DNA of 64,000 nucleotides from Acidobacteriaceae bacterium (GCA_903642265.1 CAHJWN010000009.1:1-64000), one strand, 5' to 3'. Counted from the first letter of the stretch, positions 23,935 through 32,542 are shown. Numbers and translations are program-made. The notes: generated from the sequence alone by a model not told the origin.

Positions 23935-24163
23935 ATCGAACGGGTTAGTAGGTCACTTCTGCTTTGCAGGGGTCTTCTTGGAGGCCGCTTTCTTTGCTGG
24001 AACGGCAGTTCCCTCCTTCGGAGGTGAGACGTAAGCCATGACGGACGCGCCGAGCTCACGCGTTTCCGCGGTCGTCAACATACTGGGCGATTTCAACGCT
24101 TTCTGCGCGAGCTTCTTGATCTTGGGAGATGTGATTGCTGCAGGTGCTTTGGGCATCTCGTAA
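23935..24163 (-). repeat. 229-bp perfect direct repeat, copy 1
   Basis: From ATCGAACGGG to CTCGTAA this block is identical, base for base as far as I can read, to 37691-37919, in the same orientation and 13.8 kb away. It contains the entire small basic protein gene. Similarity continues leftward through the HU gene at lower identity, and decays within 40 bp on the right. Confidence 0.9.
23953..24156 (-). CDS. small basic Lys/Ala-rich protein, copy 1
   Basis: 67 residues, MPKAPAAITSPKIKKLAQKA..., ending VPAKKAASKKTPAKQK. The middle (SPSMLTTAETRELGASVMAYV) is helical; the C-terminal tail resembles the Lys/Ala/Pro tail of the neighbouring HU-like protein. It is probably a second nucleoid-associated protein encoded upstream of HU in a two-gene unit (30 bp gap). 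The protein is identical to the one at 37709-37912. No named family is recognised. Confidence 0.7.
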   Translation of the reverse strand: MPKAPAAITSPKIKKLAQKALKSPSMLTTAETRELGASVMAYVSPPKEGTAVPAKKAASKKTPAKQK

Positions 24164-24229
24164 TTCTACGTTCTAGAGCTCTCTGAATTTTTTAGAAGAG
24201 GTGCTCAGAGAGCATGGATAGATATAAGT

Positions 24230-24263
24230 CCCTCACGTTGCAGTCGCTGGTGCAACGTGAGGG
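24230..24263. terminator. perfect 13-bp-stem hairpin
   Basis: CCCTCACGTTGCA (24230-24242), loop GTCGCTGG, TGCAACGTGAGGG (24251-24263). It lies between the 3' end of the binding-protein gene and the start of the HU unit, both on the minus strand, so it most likely ends the former transcript. The stem is very stable; no T-run is present. It is absent from the second HU copy. Confidence 0.6.
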
Positions 24264-24311
24264 CTAGAATCCTGGAGATTTATCCGATCCATTCCGCGGA
24301 TTTGAGAAACT

Positions 24312-25049
24312 TCATCGCCAGCCCCACTTTACAAAGATGGCGTGAGCTTGAGGGGATTGCAGGAACTTGATGAAAGCGGCCGCCTGTTCGGAGTGTGTGG
24401 ACCGTTCGGCCACCGCAATAGGCGTCCCGCGATATAAGCGTTCGTCTTCCGGCAAACGCACCAGAGCCGTTGTCGTCGGAAGACGCTTCACCCAGGATTC
24501 GTACGTGATCCATGCATCTAGTTCGGGGTGGGCGTCCCACGCTTTAACCCCGTCAGCAGTATTGGACACTGAAAGGGCGATGTTCCGTTGGAACTCAGCG
24601 ATCAGATGAAGACGACCTATCAGGTCCTCCCACGCTCCGACTTGACCAGCGCCATTGACGTCAAGGATGCGGACGCCTGGACCCGTAAGGTCGCTCAGCG
24701 AACGAATCGCTTTCGGATTTCCGGGACGGACGAGTATACCCATGGCGCGATCATAAAGCTCTACACGCGAACCCTTACGAAGGAAGCCTTCGTGATCAAG
24801 GGCAAACTGAGTCAGCATATAGTCAGCCCCTCCAAAGATTAGATCAGCGTCTCGTTGTGCAGCCGGAAACCATTCCTTCTCAGGCCCTCCCTCTACGACG
24901 ACCTCAAGACCACTGCTCTTCTGGTAGACGGCTGCACACTCCTTCATCACTGCGAGTGGACCTCCGGGACCGTACAGGTGCAAGGTTTGGGCCGAACAGG
25001 AGCAGGACATCGCAATCGATGCTGAGGCAAGGTAACAAGCGACTTTCAT
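24312..25049 (-). CDS. AcfC-like periplasmic substrate-binding protein
   Basis: 245 residues from ATG 25049, after GGAGAACGA. Signal peptide MKVACYLASASIAMSCSCSAQ, then LHLYGPGGPLAVMKECA, VVVEGGPEKEWFPAAQRDADLIFGGADYMLT, LYDRAMGILVRPGNPKAI and AWITYESWVKRL. The YGPGGP and DADLIFGG blocks are those of AcfC-type proteins, a branch of the sulfate/molybdate-binding fold (type II periplasmic binding protein). The ligand is unknown; an oxyanion is likely. No ABC permease or ATPase is nearby, so it may be a sensor or scavenger. A 23-codon longer start is less likely. Confidence 0.7.
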   Translation of the reverse strand: MKVACYLASASIAMSCSCSAQTLHLYGPGGPLAVMKECAAVYQKSSGLEVVVEGGPEKEWFPAAQRDADLIFGGADYMLTQFALDHEGFLRKGSRVELYDRAMGILVRPGNPKAIRSLSDLTGPGVRILDVNGAGQVGAWEDLIGRLHLIAEFQRNIALSVSNTADGVKAWDAHPELDAWITYESWVKRLPTTTALVRLPEDERLYRGTPIAVAERSTHSEQAAAFIKFLQSPQAHAIFVKWGWR

Positions 25050-25287
25050 TCGTTCTCCGACGGAGCCAGAGGCCCCGATCTTTATCAAATGTAAGGGTAG
25101 AGAGCAGGTTGGAGGCATAGTCTACGAAGTGAGATGCTGGCTGCGGTTTGTGGTCATTGTTGAGCCCAGCAGACATAAATGGCAAGTGGACCGATTACGC
25201 AGGCATAGTTCACTTGGCTCCACAAACCGTTGATGTATTCGTTTGTCCTGACGCCGTGGTGACCTGGAGGCAGCTTACAACAACTCC

Positions 25288-25303
25288 CGAATCGCGAGAT
25301 TCG
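25288..25303 (-). terminator. short hairpin behind the yeiH remnant
   Basis: CGAATC-GCGA-GATTCG, a perfect 6-bp stem with a stable tetraloop, 15 bp downstream of the minus-strand stop codon at 25318. It could be the old terminator of the decayed exporter gene. Confidence 0.35.
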
Positions 25304-25317
25304 TGATCAGAACCCGG

Positions 25318-26040
25318 CTAGATCGAGATCAGGCCCGTGTAGATCGCGGCCAGTGAAGCTGAGCCAACGATAATCCACAGGATGACGCCCTGCAGGAAAG
25401 GCTTGATGCCGACAGCCTGCAATGTCTTCTTGGAAAGCGACGTGCCGATCAGGAACAAGGTCGCTGTCAGACCGGCCTTGCCGAGCTTGTTCAAATCGAG
25501 ATACGTCCCATGAAGCGTGGTACATAGGTGCTGAGCACGGAGGCACCGATGAAAAGAAAGATGAACCACGGGACCTTCACCTTTGCTTTGGGCCCTGTGC
25601 TTCCCGCTGCTCTCGATGCCTTGCCCATGTAGGCAGCGGTGATCAGCGAGACCGGCACGATCCAGAGAGCGCGGGCCAGTTTGACTGTTGTGCCGATCGC
25701 GAGAGCTTGAAGACCATATTTCGCTGCTGCCCCCACGACCGAAGAAGTATCGTGAATGGCCAGCGCAGCCCACAAGCCGAATTGGTTCTGGCTTAGGTGC
25801 AACCACCATCCGATAGCGGGAAACAAGAGGAGCGCAACGGAGTTGAGTAGAAAAACTGTGCCCATTGAGACCGAGATCTCTTCTTCGTTCGCATCCGTGA
25901 TGGGCGCAATGGCTGCAATTGCCGAACCGCCACAGATCGCCGTTCCTGGGGTGAACCCAACAACGCTGTCACCAAGGGCAATCTGTGACGGTGTTTTCCG
26001 GCGGTCAGTCCTGGTCGGTGCTCTGTAGAGCCCTACAAAG
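25318..26040 (-). pseudogene. decayed YeiH-family (putative sulfate exporter) gene
   Basis: Two minus-strand frames together give the C-terminal two thirds of a YeiH/PSE-family protein: GTAICGGSAIAAIAPITDA, ISVSMGTVFLLNSVALLLFP, LAIHDTSSVVGAA, VKLARALWIVPVSL, then VPWFIFLFIGASVLSTYVP in one frame and LGKAGLTATLFLIGTSLS...PFLQGVILW in the other. A 1-base slip at about 25512 separates them. The first third of the gene is missing: homology begins at GTAICGG, exactly where one arm of a 38-bp inverted repeat ends (25948). Normal family length is about 340 residues. It follows a LysR gene, a usual YeiH neighbour, and a sulfite oxidase operon. Confidence 0.75.
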
Positions 26041-26251
26041 GCGGTTTTGTCGCAAATCTTGTAAGTTTCGCGATGAATCTTGCTCCTTCAGATATCAGCC
26101 AAATGTGTGTCGCAGAAGTCGGCCTTGAAAGTAATCTCTATTGCAGTATGTTTTGCGATGGATCAAAGCAAATTTCCCGCGCAGGCACCCGGCGGAGGCC
26201 GATTTGGTGCCATCAGATTGCCCCTGGTGACAGCGTTGTTGGGTTTACCCC
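25948..26251. repeat. 38-bp inverted repeat flanking 228 bp
   Basis: The minus strand of 25948-25985 and the plus strand of 26214-26251 are the same 38-mer except for two C/T changes, starting CAGATTGCCC and ending ACCCC. The enclosed 228 bp have no recognised gene. One arm fuses in frame to the truncated yeiH remnant. This could be a small non-autonomous mobile element or the scar of an inversion. The rest of the gap to 26364 shows no gene. Confidence 0.75.
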
Positions 26252-26364
26252 TAGTTAGCCGGCGAAACGTTTACGCACACCTGCTTGTCCGATCACCTTC
26301 ATTGCGCCTAGTCAATTTGTAGCGACTCCTTCTGCCAAGTGCTTTCCCATTCACTGAACGGCGT

Positions 26365-26742
26365 TCACGATATGACCCGTGCTCCATATGCACCCAAGGC
26401 AATGCCCAGAATTCCTGCAATGAGGCTCACCATAAGATAAAGAGAACCGATCCGATAGTCTCCGCTCACGAAGTCCGACCACACTTCCCATTCAAACGTT
26501 GAGAAGGTCGAGAACGCTCCCACAAAACCGATCGCGAACGAATATCTCCAAAAGGGATGCACTCCAGCGTGCAGCTTCAGGTACTGCAATGTGAAGCCGA
26601 TCATGAGGCATGCCGCCAGATTGATCGATAGTGTTCCAAGTGGAAAACGAGCGTTGAAACGTTGGGCCGCTAGAGCGCCGACGTAGAAGCGCAGCATAGC
26701 GCCCAATGCGCCGCCAAACGCCACCAAGGCATATCGTTGCAA
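26365..26742 (-). CDS. crcB: CrcB/Fluc-family fluoride channel
   Basis: 125 residues if read from TTG 26742, which has AAAGGGG 8 bp upstream; an earlier TTG at 26760 lacks one. The motifs GGALGAMLRFY, LGTLSINLAACLMIGF and IGFVGAFSTFSTFEWE are the conserved helix 1, helix 2 Asn and the TM3 break of Fluc channels, which function as antiparallel dimers to expel fluoride. Four membrane helices are visible. Length is normal for the family. I see no fluoride riboswitch upstream. It follows the LysR gene by 131 bp on the same strand. Confidence 0.9.
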   Translation of the reverse strand: MQRYALVAFGGALGAMLRFYVGALAAQRFNARFPLGTLSINLAACLMIGFTLQYLKLHAGVHPFWRYSFAIGFVGAFSTFSTFEWEVWSDFVSGDYRIGSLYLMVSLIAGILGIALGAYGARVIS

Positions 26743-26873
26743 AGCGGTAACCCCTTTCAAAGCGCGGTAAACTACAGCATTCCCCTAAAGACAGTTGATG
26801 CATGCGGTTCCCAATGTGCAGCCGTTAGGCTTCAGGTTTCAACACGACCTCGGGCCGCACCAGCGCTGGGTAC

Positions 26874-27818
26874 CTAATTGCTAGATGCTTTTGCGCGTTT
26901 GTCCTTAGCATTTTTTCTTCCATGCTGAAGGTTCTGGGCGAGTAGGAGACCGCGAAACGCACCAACGCTGCCCGTCGGTTCAGGGCCGGCCTGATAGGCC
27001 ATCGAGAAGCTTCGGAAAAGCTTCAATCCCTTAACCCTGGAGAGCTTGAGCGTTCCAAGCGCCAGCTGATTGCGCACCGCCCATCGGGAAACGAAGGTGT
27101 AGCCAAGGCCAGCCTCCACGGCGTTCAGCAAGGCTTCATTCGAATCGAGTTCCATGCCCGGCGTCAGTTCTTTCATCTTCAGACCCGCTTCTGCGAGGCA
27201 ACTTTCGATGATTCGACGAGTACCGGAGCCGAACTCGCGCATCAGCACGGGCTCCGTCCGGAGATCTTCCAGTGTGATCTCCTGCTCTGCCCAGCCATGA
27301 TTGGCGGGCACTACCAACACGAGTTGATCTTCCATGAATGCTTCAATATGTACATCTTTGCGTTGATCCAAACCTTCTATTAAGGCGATCTGAACGTCAC
27401 CGGCGACCAACGCCTCCAACATCTGCTCGGTGTTTCCACTCCGAGCAGTGACACGGATTTTCGGATGGGTCTTTACAAAGGCGGCTACAAACCTAGGCAA
27501 AAGATATTGACCAATCGTCTGAGATGCGCCGATCGCCAACTCGCCAGCGTGTTCTCCGTAGGCACCTGCAATTGCCGCGATCGCCTCCTCTTCAAGAACT
27601 TTCATTCTGTCTGCAAAGGGGAGCAAGGCCTTACCCCCTGGGGTGAGCACGATCTTACCTCCTCCACGGTCGAAGAGCGGGACGCCAATCTGGTCTTCAA
27701 GCGCTTTAATCTGCTGGGTGACCGCAGGCTGCGTGAGGAGAAGCTCCTCCGCAGCCCTGCTGAAATTGAGGTGGTGGGCTACTGTTCGGAAGACTCGAAC
27801 TCGGAAGTTCTCGATCAT
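26874..27818 (-). CDS. LysR-family transcription regulator
   Basis: 314 residues. N-terminal winged helix: FRTVAHHLNFSRAAEELLLTQPAVTQQIKALEDQIGVPLF; C-terminal effector domain with LAIGASQTIGQYLLPRFVAAF and DVQIALIEGL. It starts at ATG 27818, sharing one base with the sulfite oxidase stop (TGATG), so it is translated as part of that operon. Together with the sulfite oxidase and the yeiH remnant it is likely to respond to a sulfur or cysteine-pathway compound, as YeiE/CysB-type regulators do; the effector is unknown. Confidence 0.9.
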   Translation of the reverse strand: MIENFRVRVFRTVAHHLNFSRAAEELLLTQPAVTQQIKALEDQIGVPLFDRGGGKIVLTPGGKALLPFADRMKVLEEEAIAAIAGAYGEHAGELAIGASQTIGQYLLPRFVAAFVKTHPKIRVTARSGNTEQMLEALVAGDVQIALIEGLDQRKDVHIEAFMEDQLVLVVPANHGWAEQEITLEDLRTEPVLMREFGSGTRRIIESCLAEAGLKMKELTPGMELDSNEALLNAVEAGLGYTFVSRWAVRNQLALGTLKLSRVKGLKLFRSFSMAYQAGPEPTGSVGAFRGLLLAQNLQHGRKNAKDKRAKASSN

Positions 27819-28900
27819 CAGCGGACGACCACTTCGATCCCAAACGTGTGGTGAATCACATAGGTGCCGAACTTCTTATCGTGCTGGTCAGGCTGCACAT
27901 TACCCTGGCTATCCGTTGCTCTCGATTTCAGAATGTACGTTCCCTTCTCTGATGGAACCTTCCACTCGAACTCCCAACGACGCCAGACGAACGGGACTGC
28001 GTCATCGATGAACGTCACAGGTTCCCAGGTCTTTCCGTCGTTGGTTGATACTTCCACCTGTTCGACGACTGTGTCACTCCCCCACGCTGCGCCAAAAACT
28101 CGGTAGTTCTCTCCTGCGGGGATGAATTCACGTGTACGTGGTCGGGCAATCGCCGATTTCAAGGCCATCTGTCCGAGGGCTCGACGCATAGGATTATTGT
28201 TTTCGTCATAGTCCCAATAGGCGTAATCAGAGGTCTGCCAGTACCCTTTGAAAGGCTCAGTCAAGATACGGATGCCGGTAAGCCATTTGACTGAAGCCAT
28301 GCCGTAGTGGCCCGGCACGATGGCTCTCAACGGGAAGCCATGGTCGAGCGGGATCTCTTCCCCGTTCATTTGGTACGCGATTATCACGTCCTCGGCCTTC
28401 GCTATCGCAAGACTGCGAGCGTATTGTGTCTCCCCAGGAGGTACGGGCTCCTCCCTCGGAGTTCCTTTATCGCGAGCTTCAAACAGGATCTCGCAGGCCT
28501 CAGGGCTCACTCCCGCTCGCTCCAGCAGCGCAGAGAGTGGCACCCCTGTCCAATTGGCGGTGCTGACTGCACCAAGCTGCCATTGAGCACCTTTCACCTG
28601 CGGAACGAGAAAGATGCGCCCGTTTCCCGCGCATTCGAGGGTCGCAGGACGTGTCACGCTCGGGAGAGCCAGCAACTCCTCATAGCTAATCTTGAACGGT
28701 TTCTCGACTGCACCATAGATGGCCAGCTCATAGGAATGACGATCGAGAACCGGAGCTTTGAAGTGGCTGCGAATGTAGAAGAGATCGTTGGGCGTGAGGA
28801 ACTCATCGAGTTCATCAAACGGATACTCGAGGTTCAGGGGATCCCGCTCGCGGATAATGAGACCAATGTTTGGCTCGGCGGCGACTGAGGCTGTAGGCAT
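27818..28900 (-). CDS. molybdopterin sulfite oxidase-family protein
   Basis: 360 residues, ATG 28900 after ACAAGGAGAATTT. The molybdopterin domain contains ATLECAGNGR with the Mo-binding Cys at residue 90, VSTANWTGVPLSALLERAG, IPLDHGFPLRAIVPGHYGMASVKWL and the Mo-co dimerisation domain at the C terminus (VFGAAWGSDTVVEQVEVSTNDGKTW, FEWKVPSEKGTYILKSRATD). This is the SorA/sulfite oxidase family that oxidises sulfite to sulfate. I see no signal peptide and no haem domain, so the protein appears cytoplasmic and of unknown electron acceptor. In context it can remove sulfite made by persulfide dioxygenases at 38-44 kb. Confidence 0.88.
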   Translation of the reverse strand: MPTASVAAEPNIGLIIRERDPLNLEYPFDELDEFLTPNDLFYIRSHFKAPVLDRHSYELAIYGAVEKPFKISYEELLALPSVTRPATLECAGNGRIFLVPQVKGAQWQLGAVSTANWTGVPLSALLERAGVSPEACEILFEARDKGTPREEPVPPGETQYARSLAIAKAEDVIIAYQMNGEEIPLDHGFPLRAIVPGHYGMASVKWLTGIRILTEPFKGYWQTSDYAYWDYDENNNPMRRALGQMALKSAIARPRTREFIPAGENYRVFGAAWGSDTVVEQVEVSTNDGKTWEPVTFIDDAVPFVWRRWEFEWKVPSEKGTYILKSRATDSQGNVQPDQHDKKFGTYVIHHTFGIEVVVR

Positions 28901-28918
28901 AAATTCTCCTTGTACCGA

Positions 28919-30190
28919 TTAGGATGAGGTTGGAACTTCGCTTGAAATGGCGTAAAGCGAACGCTTTGAAAGGGAACGTGCAACGAACCAGGCAAGAAGG
29001 TTGAGCAGCAGAAGCCACGGAAGAAGATGATACTGCCCAGTCAGCTCGACTGCCATGAAGCCGGCCATGAACGGAGCGTGCGTCACGGCAGCAAGCAAGG
29101 TGCTTAGTCCGACTAAGGCGAGAAATATCGGAATATTCGCGTGGACGAGTTGTGCTGAAGCAAGGCCAAGGGCAGCTCCAGCGAACAGGGTCGGCGTAAA
29201 AACTCCACCGACTGTCCCTGCTCCGACGCAAAGAGTCGTTGCGAGCAGCCGGAGCGCGAGAACTAAAGCGACGCTCGCCAAGGCGTGGTCTCCTTTGAGC
29301 ACATTCATAAGCGCCAGATCGCCATTGCCCCAGACGGTGGTGCGAGAGATGCCCAAGAGACCCACGCCCAAACCGGCCCATACAAGTGCGAGAGGCCAGC
29401 GACCGATGAAGTGGAAGGTGCGGAGCAGCTTCTGGTATATCGGCCCACCAACCCCAAGTAGCACCGCAAGGGGCAACGCCCACAGAGCATTTGCTGTTAG
29501 TGAAACTGCACCCGGAACTCCCAAAAGCGGCCCTGCGCCCAGAATCAGGCGACTCATCAGCCAGCCAGCCACTGACGCCAGAGCGAGTTGAGGAACCTCA
29601 GCCCAGGCCCATTCTCCAAGCACAATCTCCAAAGCAAAGAAGACTCCAGCTACGGGTGCCTGGTATGCCGCTGCAACGGCTGCGGCTGTCCCATAAGCAA
29701 CTTGCCTCGATAGAGGGACGGACGTCCAGCGGGCGCGGGCGCCGAGCCAGGATGTGGTCGCGGCGGCAAATTGAATCATCGAGCCTTCTCGACCTACGGC
29801 TGCACCGGTCGCAACGGAGAAAGCGGAGGAAACGGTCTTCCAGAGAGTGGACGTGAACGGGATGTTGCCGTTGTCGACTTGAACTGCCTCGACATACTCA
29901 ACAGCGGATTCAGCACGGGACCATCGCTTGACCGCAAAGAGCACGAGGGTCGCACACAAGGCTCCCAAAACGGGTGTAAGAAGCCGTCGTCCTGGCGAAA
30001 GGAGGCTGGCAGCCTCAGGTAAAAGTCCGGAGCTTTGCGTGAAAATCCACTGAAGACAACGAAACACGAGCCGAACGGCAACACACGCGAGGCCGCTCGC
30101 GGTCCCCAAAGTGAGAGCCCAAAGCCCAGCCTTTGCTTTTTCCGCAACTCTGCTCTGAGTATCGGCCGTTTGTTGAAAGACACTAGTCAC
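28919..30190 (-). CDS. ClC-family anion channel/transporter (ClcB-like)
   Basis: 423 residues from GTG 30190, which overlaps the stop of the previous gene (GTGA); the open frame runs further upstream but inside that gene. About ten membrane segments; ESAVEYVEAVQ replaces the usual GSGIPEVE, then GREGSMIQFAA (the GREGP filter region) and GGVFTPTLFAGAALG (the GxFxP region). These are ClcB-like features. Substrate is a monovalent anion, chloride or possibly fluoride given crcB downstream. It sits 18 bp before the sulfite oxidase gene in the same operon. Confidence 0.85.
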   Translation of the reverse strand: MTSVFQQTADTQSRVAEKAKAGLWALTLGTASGLACVAVRLVFRCLQWIFTQSSGLLPEAASLLSPGRRLLTPVLGALCATLVLFAVKRWSRAESAVEYVEAVQVDNGNIPFTSTLWKTVSSAFSVATGAAVGREGSMIQFAAATTSWLGARARWTSVPLSRQVAYGTAAAVAAAYQAPVAGVFFALEIVLGEWAWAEVPQLALASVAGWLMSRLILGAGPLLGVPGAVSLTANALWALPLAVLLGVGGPIYQKLLRTFHFIGRWPLALVWAGLGVGLLGISRTTVWGNGDLALMNVLKGDHALASVALVLALRLLATTLCVGAGTVGGVFTPTLFAGAALGLASAQLVHANIPIFLALVGLSTLLAAVTHAPFMAGFMAVELTGQYHLLPWLLLLNLLAWFVARSLSKRSLYAISSEVPTSS

Positions 30191-31623
30191 CAGGCGGCTA
30201 CCCCAGCACGAGAAGCTGTTTTCGTCATCTGAGATGACGTGAAGGCAGGAGCATAGTGGATCGCCGTGGTCCTGATGCATCCTGTCAGGATTGAGGCTAA
30301 AGCTACCGCTTGCTCGCGGATCTCAGGAATGGCGATAGATTCGAGTAGATTTCCCAAGCGCCCCGGTCCGAGATTGAACAGAATCTTTGAAGCTTTACCG
30401 GTTTTTCCAATCAACGCTCCATGCTCGGAGCAGTTGAACCCTCCACCGAGGGGACCGGCTGTAGCCGCTCCCTGCGAGAAAAGGCTTTGCAGAAGAGCTG
30501 AGTTGACCTTGCGATAGTTCATGCTCGGTCCGGTGCAGTTGATCACTCTCGCACTGGTGAACTTTCCCACGTTATGTCCGGCTTTGATCATTACGGCAGC
30601 GCCCATCCCAGTAGCCTCCACGCTCGTAAGATGCCCTTCCCGGATGATTAATGTGCCAGCGGCAAGTTCGGCATCCACGGCGTCTGCTACCGAGGGAGCC
30701 ATGCGATGCCTCACCACGTCCCAGCGACGCTGCAAGTGGCGGCGAAAGCGCTGCTGTTCGTTGCGGGGAAGCGCAAGCCACAGGTCGTTGGTTGTTGAGC
30801 GCAAGCTATCAACCACGGCGCGCCATTCCGCGCCGCCACGAATCGAGAGACGGAACGCTCTCAAGTAGGCGACACAGGTTGCAGGCGTACCCAGGGGGAC
30901 CGCAGGGGTGCTCAGAGAGGTATAGCTTGCGTGCCGCTTCGGGAAGACACCGTGCCTCGAAACAGCGGTAATGATGCCTCGATGGCCTAGCTCCCGAAGC
31001 CTTTGAAGAACATCCACGCCAGTCAGGCCGGTTCCGATCAAGGCGACCGGCGCTGCTGCGTCCAGCCCGTCAAAGGTATCCGGCAACCAGGCATTGTGCC
31101 GGTATACCCCAGAAGAAATGACCTCCTCACTGATACCCGAAAGTGAGGATGGATCAAAATTGCCTGTCGCCAGCACAACGAGATCCGCATGCAATTCGCT
31201 TCCGTCATTCAGGCGAAGGGAAGCGCCGTCAAACTGGGCAGTGTAACGAACGACCGAAGCTTGTATCTGCTCGATTTCCCGTAGTCCTGTCAGGATGGAT
31301 TGGATATAGCGCCCAAAGATCGCTCGTGGTGCAAAGGTAGCGGCGGTGGCATCTACGTCATAGTTAGCGCGAAGCCAGTTGAGAAAGTGATGCGGATCGC
31401 TTGGAAGAGCACTGATCTTCCCTGCTGGGACGTTGAGCAAATGTCGCAAGCTTGAGGTCGAGTATGCGAGCCCGAGGCCCAGCTCTGGGCGGGGCTCAAT
31501 GACGATGATGCGGGCCTGAACATTCTGTCGGCTGAGGTGATAGGCGGTAAGAGCGCCACTCACGCCTCCGCCGATAATCGCGATCGTGCTGGCCGTGCGG
31601 TTCGTTTCCTGTCCTGTCGTCAT
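30187..31623 (-). CDS. FAD/NAD(P)-binding protein (FAD-NAD(P)-binding domain family)
   Basis: 478 residues from ATG 31623 after AGAGGAAGTAACG. N-terminal Rossmann fold IAIIGGGVSGALTAYHLSRQ, then VIEPRPELGLGLAYSTS, LLNVPAGKISALPSDPHHFL and a second nucleotide site PVALIGTGLTGVDVLQRLRELG; VINCTGPSMNYRKVNSALLQ near the end. This is the family with a 'FAD-NAD(P)-binding' domain seen in proteins annotated as HI0933-unrelated hydroxylases or oxidoreductases; the substrate is not known. It is first in the operon with the ClC channel, sulfite oxidase and LysR, and its promoter faces a divergent secreted protein across a perfect inverted repeat. Confidence 0.8.
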   Translation of the reverse strand: MTTGQETNRTASTIAIIGGGVSGALTAYHLSRQNVQARIIVIEPRPELGLGLAYSTSSLRHLLNVPAGKISALPSDPHHFLNWLRANYDVDATAATFAPRAIFGRYIQSILTGLREIEQIQASVVRYTAQFDGASLRLNDGSELHADLVVLATGNFDPSSLSGISEEVISSGVYRHNAWLPDTFDGLDAAAPVALIGTGLTGVDVLQRLRELGHRGIITAVSRHGVFPKRHASYTSLSTPAVPLGTPATCVAYLRAFRLSIRGGAEWRAVVDSLRSTTNDLWLALPRNEQQRFRRHLQRRWDVVRHRMAPSVADAVDAELAAGTLIIREGHLTSVEATGMGAAVMIKAGHNVGKFTSARVINCTGPSMNYRKVNSALLQSLFSQGAATAGPLGGGFNCSEHGALIGKTGKASKILFNLGPGRLGNLLESIAIPEIREQAVALASILTGCIRTTAIHYAPAFTSSQMTKTASRAGVAAW

Positions 31624-31683
31624 CGTTACTTCCTCTGTCACTTACGTTAGGAGACGGGGACACGGAAAGGAATTCGCAAATAC

Positions 31684-31728
31684 TTATGGGGTATAAGCGG
31701 CAGCTCTCAACGTCCTTATACCCCATAA
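31684..31728. promoter_or_regulatory. perfect 14-bp inverted repeat operator in a divergent promoter
   Basis: TTATGGGGTATAAG (31684-31697) and CTTATACCCCATAA (31715-31728) separated by 17 bp, midway between the FAD-protein gene and the divergent gene at 31793. Each arm carries a TATAAG/CTTATA word that may be part of a -10 element. The arms resemble ATACCCC-type sites of CsoR/FrmR-family repressors, but no such regulator is in the window; the operon's own LysR is another candidate. Confidence 0.6.
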
Positions 31729-31792
31729 CGATTACTGCTTGGACGAGGGCACACCGCCGGCTCGACACTGGATTTCGACAAGGAGAAACACC

Positions 31793-32500
31793 ATGAACAA
31801 GATCCTCACTCGTACCCTGATCGCCAGCCTCACCTTAGTATCCACAGCAATTACGCCCCTCGTTTGCCAGGCACAGATCCGGTCAAAGTCGGGGGAACTT
31901 GTTGTGGTCGAACCGCGAAGCCTCCCGGAGCAGGCTCAGTTGGGCGGAAACTCCTTCTTCCTGCACAGTGACAATGCTGGCAGCACCTACCTCTATGTGG
32001 AACAGCAGCAAGGCGCAAGGCTTACTGTCTTCGAAGTGACGGACCCAAGCCGCATCAAGATGGTCTCGACGACGCCCTTGACGGTAGATGGTCCCTTCGA
32101 CTTTGTTCGATCGCTCGATGGAAATGCGGAACTAATCCGTTTCCGCGACGGGAAAACCGTTGCAGTCCTCGATCTGCGTAAGGCGAACAAGCCGAGCCTC
32201 CACGTCGTTTCAGGACTTTTGGACCCAGGACCGACTGAACCGCTTGGTGAGACCGGTTTTCTCGGAGTCAATGAACCTTACAACTATGTTCGGGCTATGC
32301 CTCGCGACTACCAGGTCGTTGACATCTCAACACCTGCCGAGCCTGTTTTGCTCACTACGATCAGACAGGTCAAGCACCGCGTGGTGAACGAAGAGACTGG
32401 GACGACGTTCCTGCTCGGGGTCGATGGATTGACGGTCATTCGGCGCATCAGCGTCGAGAATGATTACAAGACGCACCAGATGCAGATGAGTTCCAACTAA
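31793..32500 (+). CDS. secreted protein of unknown function
   Basis: 235 residues, ATG 31793 after CAAGGAGAAACACC. Signal peptide MNKILTRTLIASLTLVSTAITPLVCQA. The mature part is beta rich, with repeated patterns such as STYLYVEQQQGARLTVFEVTDPSRIKMVS and YQVVDISTPAEPVLLTTI, similar to LVIVD-type beta-propeller repeats, although only about three units could fit. It is transcribed divergently from the sulfite oxidase operon and shares its operator region, so it may be regulated with it. Confidence 0.65.
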   Translation: MNKILTRTLIASLTLVSTAITPLVCQAQIRSKSGELVVVEPRSLPEQAQLGGNSFFLHSDNAGSTYLYVEQQQGARLTVFEVTDPSRIKMVSTTPLTVDGPFDFVRSLDGNAELIRFRDGKTVAVLDLRKANKPSLHVVSGLLDPGPTEPLGETGFLGVNEPYNYVRAMPRDYQVVDISTPAEPVLLTTIRQVKHRVVNEETGTTFLLGVDGLTVIRRISVENDYKTHQMQMSSN

Positions 32501-32542
32501 GCGGCTCCCCTAAGCAGCAAATGGGATGATCGAGATGATGTC

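Noticed and set aside
25948-26251. Insertion sequence
   Set aside because: Inverted repeats are present but no transposase frame fits in 228 bp and no target duplication was visible; reported as a repeat only.
26701-26873. Fluoride riboswitch upstream of crcB
   Set aside because: The conserved core words of the crcB motif RNA are not present; only a GGGAACCGC word is seen.
28919-30190. CLC-F fluoride antiporter
   Set aside because: The filter region GREGSMIQ and EYVEAVQ fit ClcB-like proteins better; fluoride role is only suggested by crcB two genes away.
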